Source: Bog-756 sp963835465
GTDB taxonomy: Bacteria > Actinomycetota > Acidimicrobiia > Acidimicrobiales > RAAP-2
Direction: 5' to 3'
NCBI GenBank assembly: GCA_963835465.1
Contig: CAWIFR010000002.1
Coordinates: 310,001-374,000 of the forward strand
Length of the DNA stretch: 64,000 bases
Of this stretch, positions 53,007-61,830 are shown piece after piece. The position numbers were made by a program, and so were the translations under genes. Numbering within the stretch: the stretch's first letter is position 1; the number at the start of each line of letters is the position of its first letter. The notes below the pieces were generated by a model. It searched no databases, had not been told where the DNA came from, and saw nothing but the letters and a program-made list of their open reading frames with translations.

Positions 53007-53022
53007 AGGGCCGAAAGTCCCT
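53007..53022. promoter_or_regulatory. DosR/DevR-box-like site C (best match)
   Basis: AGGGCCGAAAGTCCCT. The inner 14 bases GGGCCGAAAGTCCC differ at two positions from the mycobacterial DosR core GGGACTAAAGTCCC and keep its symmetry. It lies just upstream of the PPOX gene and touches the last codon of the alcohol dehydrogenase gene. Confidence 0.65.
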
Positions 53023-54028
53023 AGACGGGTTCGTTGACCAAGACCGCGGCACCATTCACCCGGTCGTGAGCCAGATCCTTCAGGGCTCGATTGGCCTCAT
53101 CAAAGCCATAGGGCACGGCAGAGACCTGCACCGGTATCCGGGCCGCAGCTTGGAGGAATTCTCCGCCATCGCCTCGAGTATTGGCGGTCACGCTGCAGAG
53201 CGTCCGCTCCTCGAAGAGATGTTGCTGGTAGTTGAGCTCAGGGATGTCACTCAGGTGGATTCCGGCAATGGCCAGGACCCCGCCACGGTCGAGCCCTGCC
53301 AAGGCGGGGAGTACCAGCGTGCCAACCGGAGCAAAGAGTATGGCGGCGTCGAGGGGTTCGGGGGGGGCTGCATCGGCCGGACCTGCGCTGGCCGCGCCCA
53401 GGTCGAGCGCAAGCCTCCGGGCTTCCGGGGCCCTGGTCATGACATGGACGCGTGCTCCCTCGGCCATGGCGATCTGAGCCGTGAGGTGAGCCGACCCTCC
53501 AAACCCATAGATTCCGAGTCTTCCGCCGGGCGGTAGCTGTGAGCGCCGGAGGGCTCGGAAGCCGATAATGCCGGCACAGAGCAGGGGGGCGGCCTGTTGA
53601 TCGCTGAACACATCGGGAATCGGGTAGACGAAACTCTCCTCCGCGACGATCAAGTCGGCGTAGCCGCCGTCGACATCCCACCCGGTGAATCGTGGGCTGA
53701 GGCAGAGATTCTCGCGTCCGCTCCTACAGAATCGACAGCGCCCACAGGTCTGCCCGAGCCACGGCACACCCACTCGGTCGCCAATCTGGAAACGCGTGCA
53801 GTCCCGGCCTAGCTCCTCCACCAGCCCGACCACCTCGTGGCCGGGAACGACCTGGCCGTGTCGGGGACGAAGGTCGCCCTCAGCCAGGTGGAGGTCGGTG
53901 CGACAGACCCCACAGGCCCGAACCTTGACCCGCAACTGTCCCGGTCCAGGCTGTGGATCGTCACGGTCGATCCTCCGCAGGGGATGGGAGTCGACGGAAC
54001 CGGGAGTGTCCACAACCCATGCGCGCAT
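53021..54028 (-). CDS. Zinc-dependent alcohol dehydrogenase
   Basis: A 335-residue MDR-family alcohol dehydrogenase (AdhP/AdhA-like). Catalytic zinc ligands are in ACGVCRTDLH and VPGHEVVG, the structural-zinc cysteines in CGRCRFCRSGRENLC, and the Rossmann motif in GIYGFGGSAH. Full length with intact motifs. ATG at 54028 (MRAWVVDTPGSV). A half-site of the DosR-like box (GGGGCC-N4-GTC at 54049-54061) lies about 20 bases upstream. NADH-recycling fermentation under oxygen limitation would suit its place in this island, but the in vivo substrate is unknown. Confidence 0.93.
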   Translation of the reverse strand: MRAWVVDTPGSVDSHPLRRIDRDDPQPGPGQLRVKVRACGVCRTDLHLAEGDLRPRHGQVVPGHEVVGLVEELGRDCTRFQIGDRVGVPWLGQTCGRCRFCRSGRENLCLSPRFTGWDVDGGYADLIVAEESFVYPIPDVFSDQQAAPLLCAGIIGFRALRRSQLPPGGRLGIYGFGGSAHLTAQIAMAEGARVHVMTRAPEARRLALDLGAASAGPADAAPPEPLDAAILFAPVGTLVLPALAGLDRGGVLAIAGIHLSDIPELNYQQHLFEERTLCSVTANTRGDGGEFLQAAARIPVQVSAVPYGFDEANRALKDLAHDRVNGAAVLVNEPV

Positions 54029-54166
54029 GGTTGCACAGTACCCAGCGCGGGGCCTGCAGTCTTCACGAGATCCTTGTGCCGGGCCCGGGACGGTGCCGGG
54101 ATCGCGCGGAATCCGGCAGGTCCGGGGAGTCGGAGTGTCGTCTGCCGTTCCGACACCCCGCGTCGG

Positions 54167-55303
54167 CTAGGACGGGATCGGAACCTGCCAGACCAGCTCG
54201 GACCCTCCGGCACTGGGACGTTCGATACTGAACTGGCCCCCCAGTTTTTCCGCTCTCCGCCGGAGATTGCCGAGCCCAAGGCCTCCCGACTCCACGTCGG
54301 CATCGGAGAAGCCGCAGCCGTTGTCCATGACTCGGAGCCGACACTGATCGGAGGACACGTCGATGGCCACCGTTGCGGCCGTCGCAGCAGCGTGGCGGCC
54401 AATGTTGGTGACGGCCTCGCGGATCACAGCAAGGAGGTTCTCGTGCACGTTGTCAGGAACTGCGATGTCGACCGGACCCTCAAACGATGCCTGGATGGCG
54501 AACCCCACCACCGCGCGAAGGTCCCCCACCAAGGACAGGACCTCGGACCGGAGACTCCGACCCATTTCCGCGGAACCGAGCTCGAAGATACTGGTTCGGA
54601 CCTGTCGGATGGTGTCGTCCACGTCGGTGATGGCGTGGGTCAATCGCTCCACCTGCAGGTCACCGGATGGATTGGACACCATGCTTTGTAGGGACAGGCC
54701 GATGGCGAACAATCGTTGGATCACCGTGTCGTGGAGGTCACGAGCCAGTCGATCTCGCTCTTCGAAGATGGCGACTTCCTGGACCCGGGCGTGGAGGCGG
54801 GCATTTTCGATGGCAATCCCGGCGGTCAGCGCCAGAGCTCCGATGAGGGCTTCGTCGTCAGAGGTGAACTCTGACCATCCCACCTTGTCGGTCAGATAGA
54901 GGTTTCCGTACGTCTCGCCGCGAACGGTAATCGGCACACCGAGGAAGGAGGTCATCGGGGGGTGGTTCGGGGGAAAGCCGAAACTTGCGGGATGAGACTG
55001 CAGCTGGGCGGTCCGCATGGGTCGCGGATCGGTGATCAGGAGCCCCAAGACCCCTTGGCCGGTCGGCCGGGGCCCGATCCGCTCCTCCTCTTCGGGGGTG
55101 AGTCCTACGGTCAAGAACTGCGACAAGGACTCACCGTCCTCACTCACGACGCCGAGGGCTCCGTAGCGGGCGTTGGTCATCGACTGGGCCTCGACGACAA
55201 TGTGGCGGAGCAACGTGGCCAGATCGAGATCGGCTTCGAGAAGGAGCGTCGCTTCGAGCACCCTGCGCAGTGTTACGGGATCTTCTATTGATCGATAGGG
55301 CAC
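54167..55303 (-). CDS. devS: DosS/DevS-like sensor histidine kinase (single GAF)
   Basis: A 378-residue soluble kinase. One GAF domain (residues ~20-170) contains SHPASFGFPPNHPPM and SFLGVPITVRGETYGNLYLTDK (the latter quoted in family form), strikingly like the first GAF domain of mycobacterial DosS; the histidine in FPPNHPPM corresponds to the region of its haem-ligand histidine, from memory. The HisKA_3 phosphorylation site is H191 in RDLHDTVIQR and the ATPase domain has DNGCGF and GLGLGNLRRRAE. GTG at 55303 follows GGAGG. It is divergent from the cognate regulator. DosS has two GAF domains; this one is shorter. Predicted to sense O2, NO or CO through haem, or redox. Confidence 0.88.
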   Translation of the reverse strand: MPYRSIEDPVTLRRVLEATLLLEADLDLATLLRHIVVEAQSMTNARYGALGVVSEDGESLSQFLTVGLTPEEEERIGPRPTGQGVLGLLITDPRPMRTAQLQSHPASFGFPPNHPPMTSFLGVPITVRGETYGNLYLTDKVGWSEFTSDDEALIGALALTAGIAIENARLHARVQEVAIFEERDRLARDLHDTVIQRLFAIGLSLQSMVSNPSGDLQVERLTHAITDVDDTIRQVRTSIFELGSAEMGRSLRSEVLSLVGDLRAVVGFAIQASFEGPVDIAVPDNVHENLLAVIREAVTNIGRHAAATAATVAIDVSSDQCRLRVMDNGCGFSDADVESGGLGLGNLRRRAEKLGGQFSIERPSAGGSELVWQVPIPS

Positions 55304-55372
55304 GATGCCTCCGACGACCACTAGCAGCTATTATCCAGCAGGGCGGCCTGTTACAGCAGGCTAGCGCACTAT

Positions 55373-55402
55373 TAGGGGCCATTTGGCTAGGGGCCATTTG
55401 GC
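55373..55402. promoter_or_regulatory. Tandem 15-bp repeats between devS and devR (DosR-like)
   Basis: TAGGGGCCATTTGGC occurs twice in perfect tandem (55373-55387 and 55388-55402). Each repeat contains GGGGCC-N4-type spacing followed by GGC, resembling half of the AGGGCC-N4-GTCCCT site. Located 33 bases before the devR start and about 70 bases before the devS start, it is placed for autoregulation. Confidence 0.5.
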
Positions 55403-55434
55403 GGGTCAGAGTCCATGCGACATCGGGAGCAACG

Positions 55435-56109
55435 TTGAGCAGCATCAAGGTCTTCCTCCTCGATGACCATGAAATCGTGCGTACGGGACTCCGCTCACTT
55501 CTGGAGGCCGAAGACGACTTCACCGTCATCGGCGAGGCGGCGACGTGTGCGGAAGCACTAGCGAGAATCCCGCCAACGCACCCGGACGTGGCCATTTTGG
55601 ACGTCAGACTTCCCGACGGCAGCGGAATCGAGGTCTGCCGGGAGGTCAGAGCGAGTCAGCCGGACATCGCCTGCATCATGCTGACGTCCTATGCCGACGA
55701 CGAGGCACTGTTTGCAGCCATCATGGCTGGTGCTGCCGGCTACGTTCTGAAGCAGGTGGGCGGGAGCAACCTGGTAGACGATGTGCGTCAGGTGGCCAGT
55801 GGAAAGTCTCTGCTCGACCCGGTCTTGGTCGAGCGAGCGGTCGAGCGGCTACAGGCGAGGCCCAATGAGGACCCCCTCTTGGCCGCCCTGACGCCCCAGG
55901 AGCGCCGCATTCTCGACCTGGTGGCCGAAGGACAGACCAACCGCCAGATCGCCGCATCGCTGTTCTTGGCTGAGAAGACAGTGAAGAACTATGTATCCAA
56001 CCTCTTGACCAAGCTGGGGATGGAGCGGCGCACCCAGGCGGCCAGTTACGCAACCAGAGTGGCCGAGCGCGCCGCTCAGACTCGCCGCAAGGACGAGACC
56101 GGCACCTGA
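55435..56109 (+). CDS. devR: DosR/DevR-like NarL-family response regulator
   Basis: A 224-residue response regulator. The receiver domain has DDHEIVRTGL, the phospho-acceptor Asp in AILDVRLPDGSG, the Thr/Ser in LTSYADD and the Lys in YVLKQV. The LuxR-type output domain reads LTPQERRILDLVAEGQTNRQ, then IAASLFLAEKTVKNYVSNLL and TKLGMERRTQAA, which is nearly the mycobacterial DosR sequence, including the recognition helix. I choose the TTG at 55435 (LSSIKVFLLDDHE) with GGGAGC upstream. The pair with the DosS-like kinase, the local target genes and matching boxes all support a dormancy/hypoxia regulator. Confidence 0.92.
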   Translation: MSSIKVFLLDDHEIVRTGLRSLLEAEDDFTVIGEAATCAEALARIPPTHPDVAILDVRLPDGSGIEVCREVRASQPDIACIMLTSYADDEALFAAIMAGAAGYVLKQVGGSNLVDDVRQVASGKSLLDPVLVERAVERLQARPNEDPLLAALTPQERRILDLVAEGQTNRQIAASLFLAEKTVKNYVSNLLTKLGMERRTQAASYATRVAERAAQTRRKDETGT

Positions 56110-56169
56110 GGTGACCCCGCGAGGGGAGTGAACGACAGCCCTGGCTGGGCGCATCTGCGGGGCCGTTCC

Positions 56170-56199
56170 TTGGGGTCGGTGTCTGCAGTCAGACCCCAT
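56170..56199. repeat. Inverted repeat downstream of devR
   Basis: TGGGGTC and GACCCCA arms around a spacer of about 14-16 bases. It lies 60 bases after the devR stop and shortly before DosR-like site D. No U-tract follows, so it may be a protein site or a weak terminator. Confidence 0.35.
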
Positions 56200-56208
56200 A
56201 CCGTGCGT

Positions 56209-56224
56209 GGTGACCTTTGGCCCT
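56209..56224 (-). promoter_or_regulatory. DosR/DevR-box-like site D
   Basis: On the minus strand AGGGCCAAAGGTCACC, matching AGGGCC-N4-GTC as in sites B and C. It is 58 bases before the small gene at 56283 and upstream of the universal stress protein, the usual position for activation. Confidence 0.55.
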
Positions 56225-56282
56225 ACTACTCCAGCCGGCTACGGCATGTACTGGAGACAGCGGGAACGAGCGGGAGGTTGTC

Positions 56283-56432
56283 ATGAAGTACGCCACGAAC
56301 CACAAGACCAGCACTAGGGAGCGGTCGACAGCCGCCGTCTTCAGCCCTTACTTCATCGAAGACATCGCCATGACCCCGAGTGAGTTGGCTTGGACCCGGC
56401 AGCACGATGTGATGGTGGTCACCCCCCGATAG
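56283..56432 (+). CDS. Small protein of unknown function (49 residues)
   Basis: A 49-codon frame, MKYATNHKTSTRERSTAAVF..., with a GGGAGG ribosome-binding site 5 bases upstream and a DosR-like box 58 bases before it. It has no recognisable domain, signal peptide or hydrophobic helix; it is basic at the start with a mixed C-terminus (DVMVVTPR). It ends 31 bases before the universal stress protein gene and is probably co-transcribed with it. Its own ribosome-binding site and placement make it more credible than a random frame. Confidence 0.6.
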   Translation: MKYATNHKTSTRERSTAAVFSPYFIEDIAMTPSELAWTRQHDVMVVTPR

Positions 56433-56463
56433 CTGGGAGCCACCCCAGGCAAAGGATCTAGCG

Positions 56464-57463
56464 ATGACGGCACCTCAGGAGCGTCCGGCAACCGAGCATC
56501 GTCGGATCGCAGTGGGCGTCGACGGGTCCAGTCATTCCCGAGCGGCCCTCAAATGGGCATGCGACGAGGCGGAGCGGCAAGGCTGTCTGCTGCACGTCCT
56601 GTTCGCCGAACTCGGAGGGCCACACAATCTCCCGTCTTGGTACGAGGAAGGACAGTCCGTGATCTCTCCCGGCCAGGCGGTACTTGACGACGCCTTCGGA
56701 CTTGCCGTCACGCGGCAACCGTCCGTGATCGTCGAGGCCGAGTTCGTGGTCTCGCCCCCTGCGCTCGCTCTCACCGTGGCCAGTCGAACCGCGGATCTGC
56801 TCGTCGTCGGGGCACGGGGCAAGGGAGGATTCGACGAACTGCTCCTGGGCTCGGTGAGCGATCAATGTATTCAGTACTCCCACTGTCCGGTGGCCGTCGT
56901 CTCCGAGGACCCCGATGACAGACGGGCCCGCGAGGTCGATGCCCGCATCGTGGTGGGCATCGACGGATCCTTCGGATCTTCGCAGGCCCTCCGCTGGGCA
57001 CTGCAGGAGGCGTCGGTCAGGTCGGCAAGTGTGGAAGCGCTTCACGCCTGGCAGTACCCACCGATCGGTTCCTTCGTGCTCGGTCCTCCCCAAGGCTTCG
57101 AGGCCGCGGGGCGGGAGATCGTTGACGGTGCTCTCGAATTTCAGGGAGCGATGGGCTCCCGACGTGCCCTTCTCGGCGCACGCCGTCCTGGGCGCTCCTG
57201 TCCCATCCCTGCTGGACGCAGCCGATGGCGCCGAGCTCCTCGTTCTCGGGGCCAAAGGCCACGGGGGGTTCAAGCACGCTCTGTTGGGTTCGGTGGCCCA
57301 TCAGTGCGCCCGACACCTGCGCGGTGCCGTCGTCGTGACCCGGCCATCGATGGGTCCGGATCTCTCGGGGCCGTCAATGACCGAAATCGACCGATCGGTG
57401 GGCGTGCCGGGCCAAGAAGTCGACCCATCGGAGAATGACATGCCGGTGAATTCGGATGGCTAA
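56464..57463 (+). CDS. Universal stress protein, two UspA domains (one frame break)
   Basis: A tandem UspA protein of about 332 residues. Domain 1 (RIAVGVDGSSHSRAALKWAC ... LLVVGARGKGGFDELLLGSVS) has the ATP-binding GxxGxGxxxxxxLGSVS-type motif. Domain 2 begins IVVGIDGSFGSSQALRWAL; near 57142 the frame breaks and it continues RWAPDVPFSAHAVLGAPV, then LLVLGAKGHGGFKHALLGS and ends at 57463. Tandem ATP-binding Usp proteins are prominent members of the mycobacterial DosR regulon. ATG at 56464 has no strong ribosome-binding site. Overlaps the XRE-PPOX gene by 8 bases. Confidence 0.88.
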
Positions 57464-58124
57464 TCAAGTGGATGGCGTTGGGGATCTCGGTCGCCGAGTA
57501 CAGGAACGAAGAAGCGAACTGGGCCTCAGCGTCGTTGAACTGGCCCACCGGGCCGGCATGAGTCCCACCTATGTGCGAGTGCTGGAGTCCAGCCCGGCCT
57601 CCCAGCCGTCGAGGGCGGCCCTGTGGAAGCTGGCTGCGGCGCTCGACACCTCCATTGACGACATTGCCGGCGGAGGCAAGGAGACGCCGCCCGGCCGGCC
57701 CCAACCCTCGGCCCGACCAGCCATCGAACACCTGGCGGCTGACGAGTGCATGACTCTGATCGCTCCGGGCGGCATCGGGCGTTTTGTCTTCGTCGACCAG
57801 CGGGGACCCGTGGCGTGGCCCGTGAACTTCCGTATGCTCGACGGTGACGTGGTGTTCCGTACCAATTCCGGATCCTCCGCGCTCGAAGCCTTAACCGAAG
57901 GTGAGACGTCCTTTGAGGTGGACCGGGTGGACGACGCCTTGACTGAGGGGTGGAGTGTGCTCTTGACCGGACCGAGTCATCTGATCGTCGACCCCATCGA
58001 GCAGGAGCGCGTTCGATCGATCGGGACCACACCGTGGGCTGGTGGCGAACATGATGCCTTTGTTCGCATGGAGCCAACGACCATTACCGGTCGGCGGATC
58101 CGACAGCTGTCCTTTCGTGGCTGA
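57456..58124 (+). CDS. XRE-type HTH fused to PPOX-fold flavin domain
   Basis: A 222-residue two-domain protein. Residues ~8-65 form a helix-turn-helix of the XRE/Cro type (LGRRVQERRSELGLSVVELA, HRAGMSPTYVRVLES, LWKLAAALDTS), and residues ~85-215 a pyridoxamine 5'-phosphate oxidase-like split barrel (ECMTLIAPGGIGRFVFVDQ, GPVAWPVNFRMLDGDVVF). Such fusions are known in actinobacteria and could be redox- or flavin-responsive regulators. It lies between the universal stress protein and the acetyltransferase with overlapping ends, so it is part of the putative DevR-controlled operon. The ligand (FMN or F420) is not determined. Confidence 0.85.
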   Translation: MANQVDGVGDLGRRVQERRSELGLSVVELAHRAGMSPTYVRVLESSPASQPSRAALWKLAAALDTSIDDIAGGGKETPPGRPQPSARPAIEHLAADECMTLIAPGGIGRFVFVDQRGPVAWPVNFRMLDGDVVFRTNSGSSALEALTEGETSFEVDRVDDALTEGWSVLLTGPSHLIVDPIEQERVRSIGTTPWAGGEHDAFVRMEPTTITGRRIRQLSFRG

Positions 58125-58701
58125 CAACGGGCCGGGTTCCGAGACGGATGAGCCCGATAGCTATCCACGGGAGCTGGTCTGGGACCTCCAGACGACAGGT
58201 GGGGTCACGGTGCATCTACGGCCCATTCGACCCGATGACGCTCCCCGCTTGACTGACTTCCATGAGCACCTGTCAGCCCGTTCGGTCTACCTTCGATACT
58301 TCACCGTGCACACGAAGCTCTCGGAGACCGAACTCGACCGGTTCACCCACGTCGACTACCTCGATCGCCTGGCCCTCATCGCCGAAGCGGAGGGCCGATT
58401 GGTGGCGGTGGGACGCTACGAGCGCATTCCCGGGACTCCCGAGGCCGAGGTGGCGTTCATCGTGGCCGATGATTTCCAGCGCCAGGGCATCGGTACCCGT
58501 CTCTTGGAACATCTGGCCACGGCCGCCGTGGCCAACGGGATCACGGAGTTCTCGGCACAAACATTGGCCGAGAACCGATCGATGATGGACGTCTTCATCA
58601 ACTCGGGATTTCCCGTGACCTCGACGACAAAATATGGAACCGTAAGTGTTCGATTCCCCATCGATGGCCCCGGCCGCCGGGTTCCCCGACGCCCCACCTG
58701 A
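58117..58701 (+). CDS. GNAT-family N-acetyltransferase
   Basis: A 194-residue GNAT protein. The fold elements are VTVHLRPIRPDDAPRL, VYLRYFTVHTKLSE, VAFIVADDFQRQGIGTRLLE (motif A with the acetyl-CoA P-loop QRQGIGT) and ENRSMMDVFINSGFPV. The GTG start at 58117 overlaps the end of the previous gene by 8 bases. Domains of this kind occur in protein-acetylating enzymes linked to cAMP or stress in actinobacteria; here there is no cyclic nucleotide domain. Possible targets are metabolic enzymes such as the nearby CoA ligases, an inference without direct support. Confidence 0.85.
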   Translation: MADNGPGSETDEPDSYPRELVWDLQTTGGVTVHLRPIRPDDAPRLTDFHEHLSARSVYLRYFTVHTKLSETELDRFTHVDYLDRLALIAEAEGRLVAVGRYERIPGTPEAEVAFIVADDFQRQGIGTRLLEHLATAAVANGITEFSAQTLAENRSMMDVFINSGFPVTSTTKYGTVSVRFPIDGPGRRVPRRPT

Positions 58702-58743
58702 CCCCGTTCGGCTAGCGACGCCATCGATTGGTGTATCCCCGCC

Positions 58744-58768
58744 GGGGCCTGACACCCCGCCGGGTGTC
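58744..58768. terminator. Hairpin between convergent operons
   Basis: GACACCC and GGGTGTC form a 7-bp stem with a 4-base loop (58751-58768) between the convergent acetyltransferase and ABM genes. There is no U-tract. The overlapping GGGGCCTGACACCCC (58744-58758) looks like a DosR-type box with one mismatch, but in this position termination is the more likely role. Confidence 0.35.
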
Positions 58769-58843
58769 GACCGTCGCAGCACGATGGTCGGGGTTCAAGC
58801 CAACTCGGATGGGCGCATCGGATGCCGGGCCAACGTCCGGTCC

Positions 58844-59152
58844 TCAGCTCATCTGGGACCAGCTGTCCCCGGGTACCTCGACGTTGATGATCTCCGGAGC
58901 GGCCGAGAGCCAGCGGGGCATCTGCTCCATGGCCGACTTGAAGTGAGCCGACTCGACATGGGCATCTCCCGATTCGCGGTCACGGAAAATCTCGATCAGG
59001 ACCCACAGATTGGGGTCGTCAGCACTGCGGTACCAGTCGAATGAGATGTTGCCGGGCTCTGCCCGGGTCGACTTCGTGAACTCTTCCACGAGGGAAGGCC
59101 ACTCATCCGCGTATTTGGCACGAACTGGCTGCTTGACGATGACGACAATCAT
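58844..59152 (-). CDS. Antibiotic biosynthesis monooxygenase (ABM)-domain protein
   Basis: A 102-residue ferredoxin-like-fold protein: MIVVIVKQPVRAKYADEWPS, PGNISFDWYRSADDPN, LWVLIEIFRDRESGDAH and HFKSAMEQMPRWLSA. ABM-domain enzymes are small dimeric quinone-forming monooxygenases or haem degraders. ATG at 59152 has AGGAGG 7 bases upstream. It is the last gene of the leftward oxygenase operon (63195 to 58844). Family assignment is reliable; the reaction is not known. Confidence 0.88.
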   Translation of the reverse strand: MIVVIVKQPVRAKYADEWPSLVEEFTKSTRAEPGNISFDWYRSADDPNLWVLIEIFRDRESGDAHVESAHFKSAMEQMPRWLSAAPEIINVEVPGDSWSQMS

Positions 59153-59215
59153 CTGAACCTCCTCTGTCGAGACCCTTGCCATTGATGCACTATGCGGTCA
59201 GCCATGGATGACCCC

Positions 59216-59986
<771 letters not shown>

Positions 59987-60063
59987 GGCGAATTCCTAGG
60001 GCTGCGTCGAGATTACGGGCCAGGCGAGGAGAGGCCACCCGGGGTTGAGTCTGTCTCTCGGGG

Positions 60064-61366
60064 TCACGTGGTGGCCGACGTCCCCTCGGAGGTGAGCTTC
60101 AAGTGGAGCTGGGTCAGGCCGCGCAGGATGTAGGTCGGCATGTACTGGTAGCGGCGGCTTCCCCGGGGCCCATGGTGCGATTCGGAGATGCCGATGTTCG
60201 TTGTGCGGTCAAGAAGCCGCTCAATGCTCACTCTCGTCTCCAATCGGGCGAGCGACCCGCCCGGACAGCTGTGGACGCCACGTCCGAAGGCCAGATGTTC
60301 TCTGGCGTTGGCTCGGTCGACCTGGAACTCGGACGGCTTCTCGAAATGACGGGGGTCCAGATTGGCCGCTCCATTGACCACCATGAGCGTTGCGCCGGCC
60401 GGAATGTGGACACCGCCGACGGTCGTGTTACGGCGGGCGAGCCGAAAGTCACCCTTGACCGGCGCCTCGAAGCGAAGCGCCTCCTCGACGAAGTTCGGAA
60501 TCAGTTCACGGTGATCCCGCAGGCGCTGCTGAAGCTCAGGATCGTCGCCGATGAGATGCAGAGAGGTCCCGAGGAGCCGGACCGTGGTCTCCTGGCCCGC
60601 GGCGAACAGGTTGGCAGCGACGCGAACCACATCGATAACGTCGGGCAGTGTCCCGTCTGGGAACGTCGTCGTCGCCAGCGCGGTGAGTACATCGTCACGC
60701 GGTTCACGTCGCCGGTCTTCGATGTAGCCCCCGAAGCGCGTCGTAGAGCCACTCAAGCGGGTTATGGCTCATTGCGTCAGCGGTACTCCCGACTGCGGCG
60801 CTGCTCGGACGACGCGCCAAGGCTTTGCGGAATTCCCCATGCTCCTCTTCGGGAACCCCAAGGAGATCGGCTATGACGAACAGCGTGAATGGGTTGGCGT
60901 AGTCGCCGATGAATTCACACTCTGCACCCACCATGATCTCATCGATCTGGCGATCGGCGAGTCGCCAAACGAACGCTTCGTTGTCCTTCAACCGCTTGGG
61001 AGTGAGCTGGCGCATGACGAGGTGTCGGTGGTCACGGTGTGCGGGTGGGTCCATGGTGGTGAGTTGGTCGCTGAACGGCAACTCGTTGCGGTGCTGGTCG
61101 ATCAGCCCGCTGATATCGTCACCCTCGAGTGGAACGGGGAAGCCGGGAAACGGCCCGGTCACCGAGTTGCAGGACGAGAATGTGTCCGTGTCGGTGTACA
61201 CCGCACAGGCCTCGTCGTAGCCGGTGACCATGAAGACGCCTTGATGCGCCTCTTGGCGGATCGGGCACTGCTCCCGCAGCCAGTCGAAGTACGGGTACGG
61301 ATCGTCGACCAGCTCGTCGCCCCGAAAGAAGTCAAGGGCGTCGTAGTCCACGGTGGCGTCGGTCAT
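60064..61366 (-). CDS. Cytochrome P450 (one frame break)
   Basis: A P450 of about 433 residues. From 61366: MTDATVDYDALDFFRGDELV, FMVTGYDEACAVYTDTDTF, TTMDPPAHRDHRHLVMRQLT. Near 60738, after NPLEWLYDA, the frame breaks and continues RFGGYIEDRRREPRDDVLT, the I-helix region NLFAAGQETTVRLLG, EEALRFEAPV and the haem motif FGRGVHSCPGGSLARLE. The unusual CPGG (in place of CLG) follows the haem cysteine. ATG overlaps the stop of the SnoaL-like gene (ATGA), so it is coupled to it. Probably hydroxylates an intermediate of the same pathway as the Rieske enzyme. Confidence 0.9.
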
Positions 61367-61782
61367 GGTGTCCCCTTGTCCGAGGTGACGAAGTTGGCCT
61401 TGCGGTAATGAAATCGCCAGGCGTCCCCGTCTCGGTGGAGCACGTCGTCGTAACGGCCGATGAGCTGGATGTCCCACCCGGATTCGCCCAGCAGCACGAA
61501 TACGACGTCACTGGTCGCCGTGGCCTCGGTGCCGTTCCACTCACCCACCACGGTGTTGAGCACGAGATGCCGCTGGGGCCGTTGCGGCTTCCATCTCGAG
61601 TAGGCATCGGAGAGGGCGCCGTGTCCCCGGTGAATGCCCATGCCGGGGATCTCGCAGGTACCGTCGGGGCAGAAGGTGGCGACGACATCGTCGGTCCGAC
61701 CGTCGTCTAGGGCCTGGGTGTACAGGGCGAGCGCAGTGCGAACGCCCTCAGCTACCTCGGCTTGGGTCATCTTCGTGGACAT
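61363..61782 (-). CDS. SnoaL-like/NTF2-fold protein
   Basis: A 139-residue SnoaL_4-type protein: VRTALALYTQALDDGRTDDV, VATFCPDGTCEIPGMGIHRG and WDIQLIGRYDDVLHRDGDAWRF. It sits between the Rieske oxygenase and the P450, overlapping the P450 start by 4 bases. The same combination (Rieske-type oxygenase, SnoaL-like protein, electron-transfer or oxygenase partners) occurs at 8834-9265, hinting at a general role, for instance as a small oxygenase-associated subunit or a hydratase, which is a guess. Confidence 0.8.
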   Translation of the reverse strand: MSTKMTQAEVAEGVRTALALYTQALDDGRTDDVVATFCPDGTCEIPGMGIHRGHGALSDAYSRWKPQRPQRHLVLNTVVGEWNGTEATATSDVVFVLLGESGWDIQLIGRYDDVLHRDGDAWRFHYRKANFVTSDKGTP

Positions 61783-61830
61783 GGGCTACTTCCCAGAGTC
61801 GTCATCGGGTCATCGAGCCGACACCAGCCA

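Noticed and set aside
53809..54402. A second minus-strand gene between the alcohol dehydrogenase and devS
   Set aside because: This open frame overlaps both genes in another register and has no family features.
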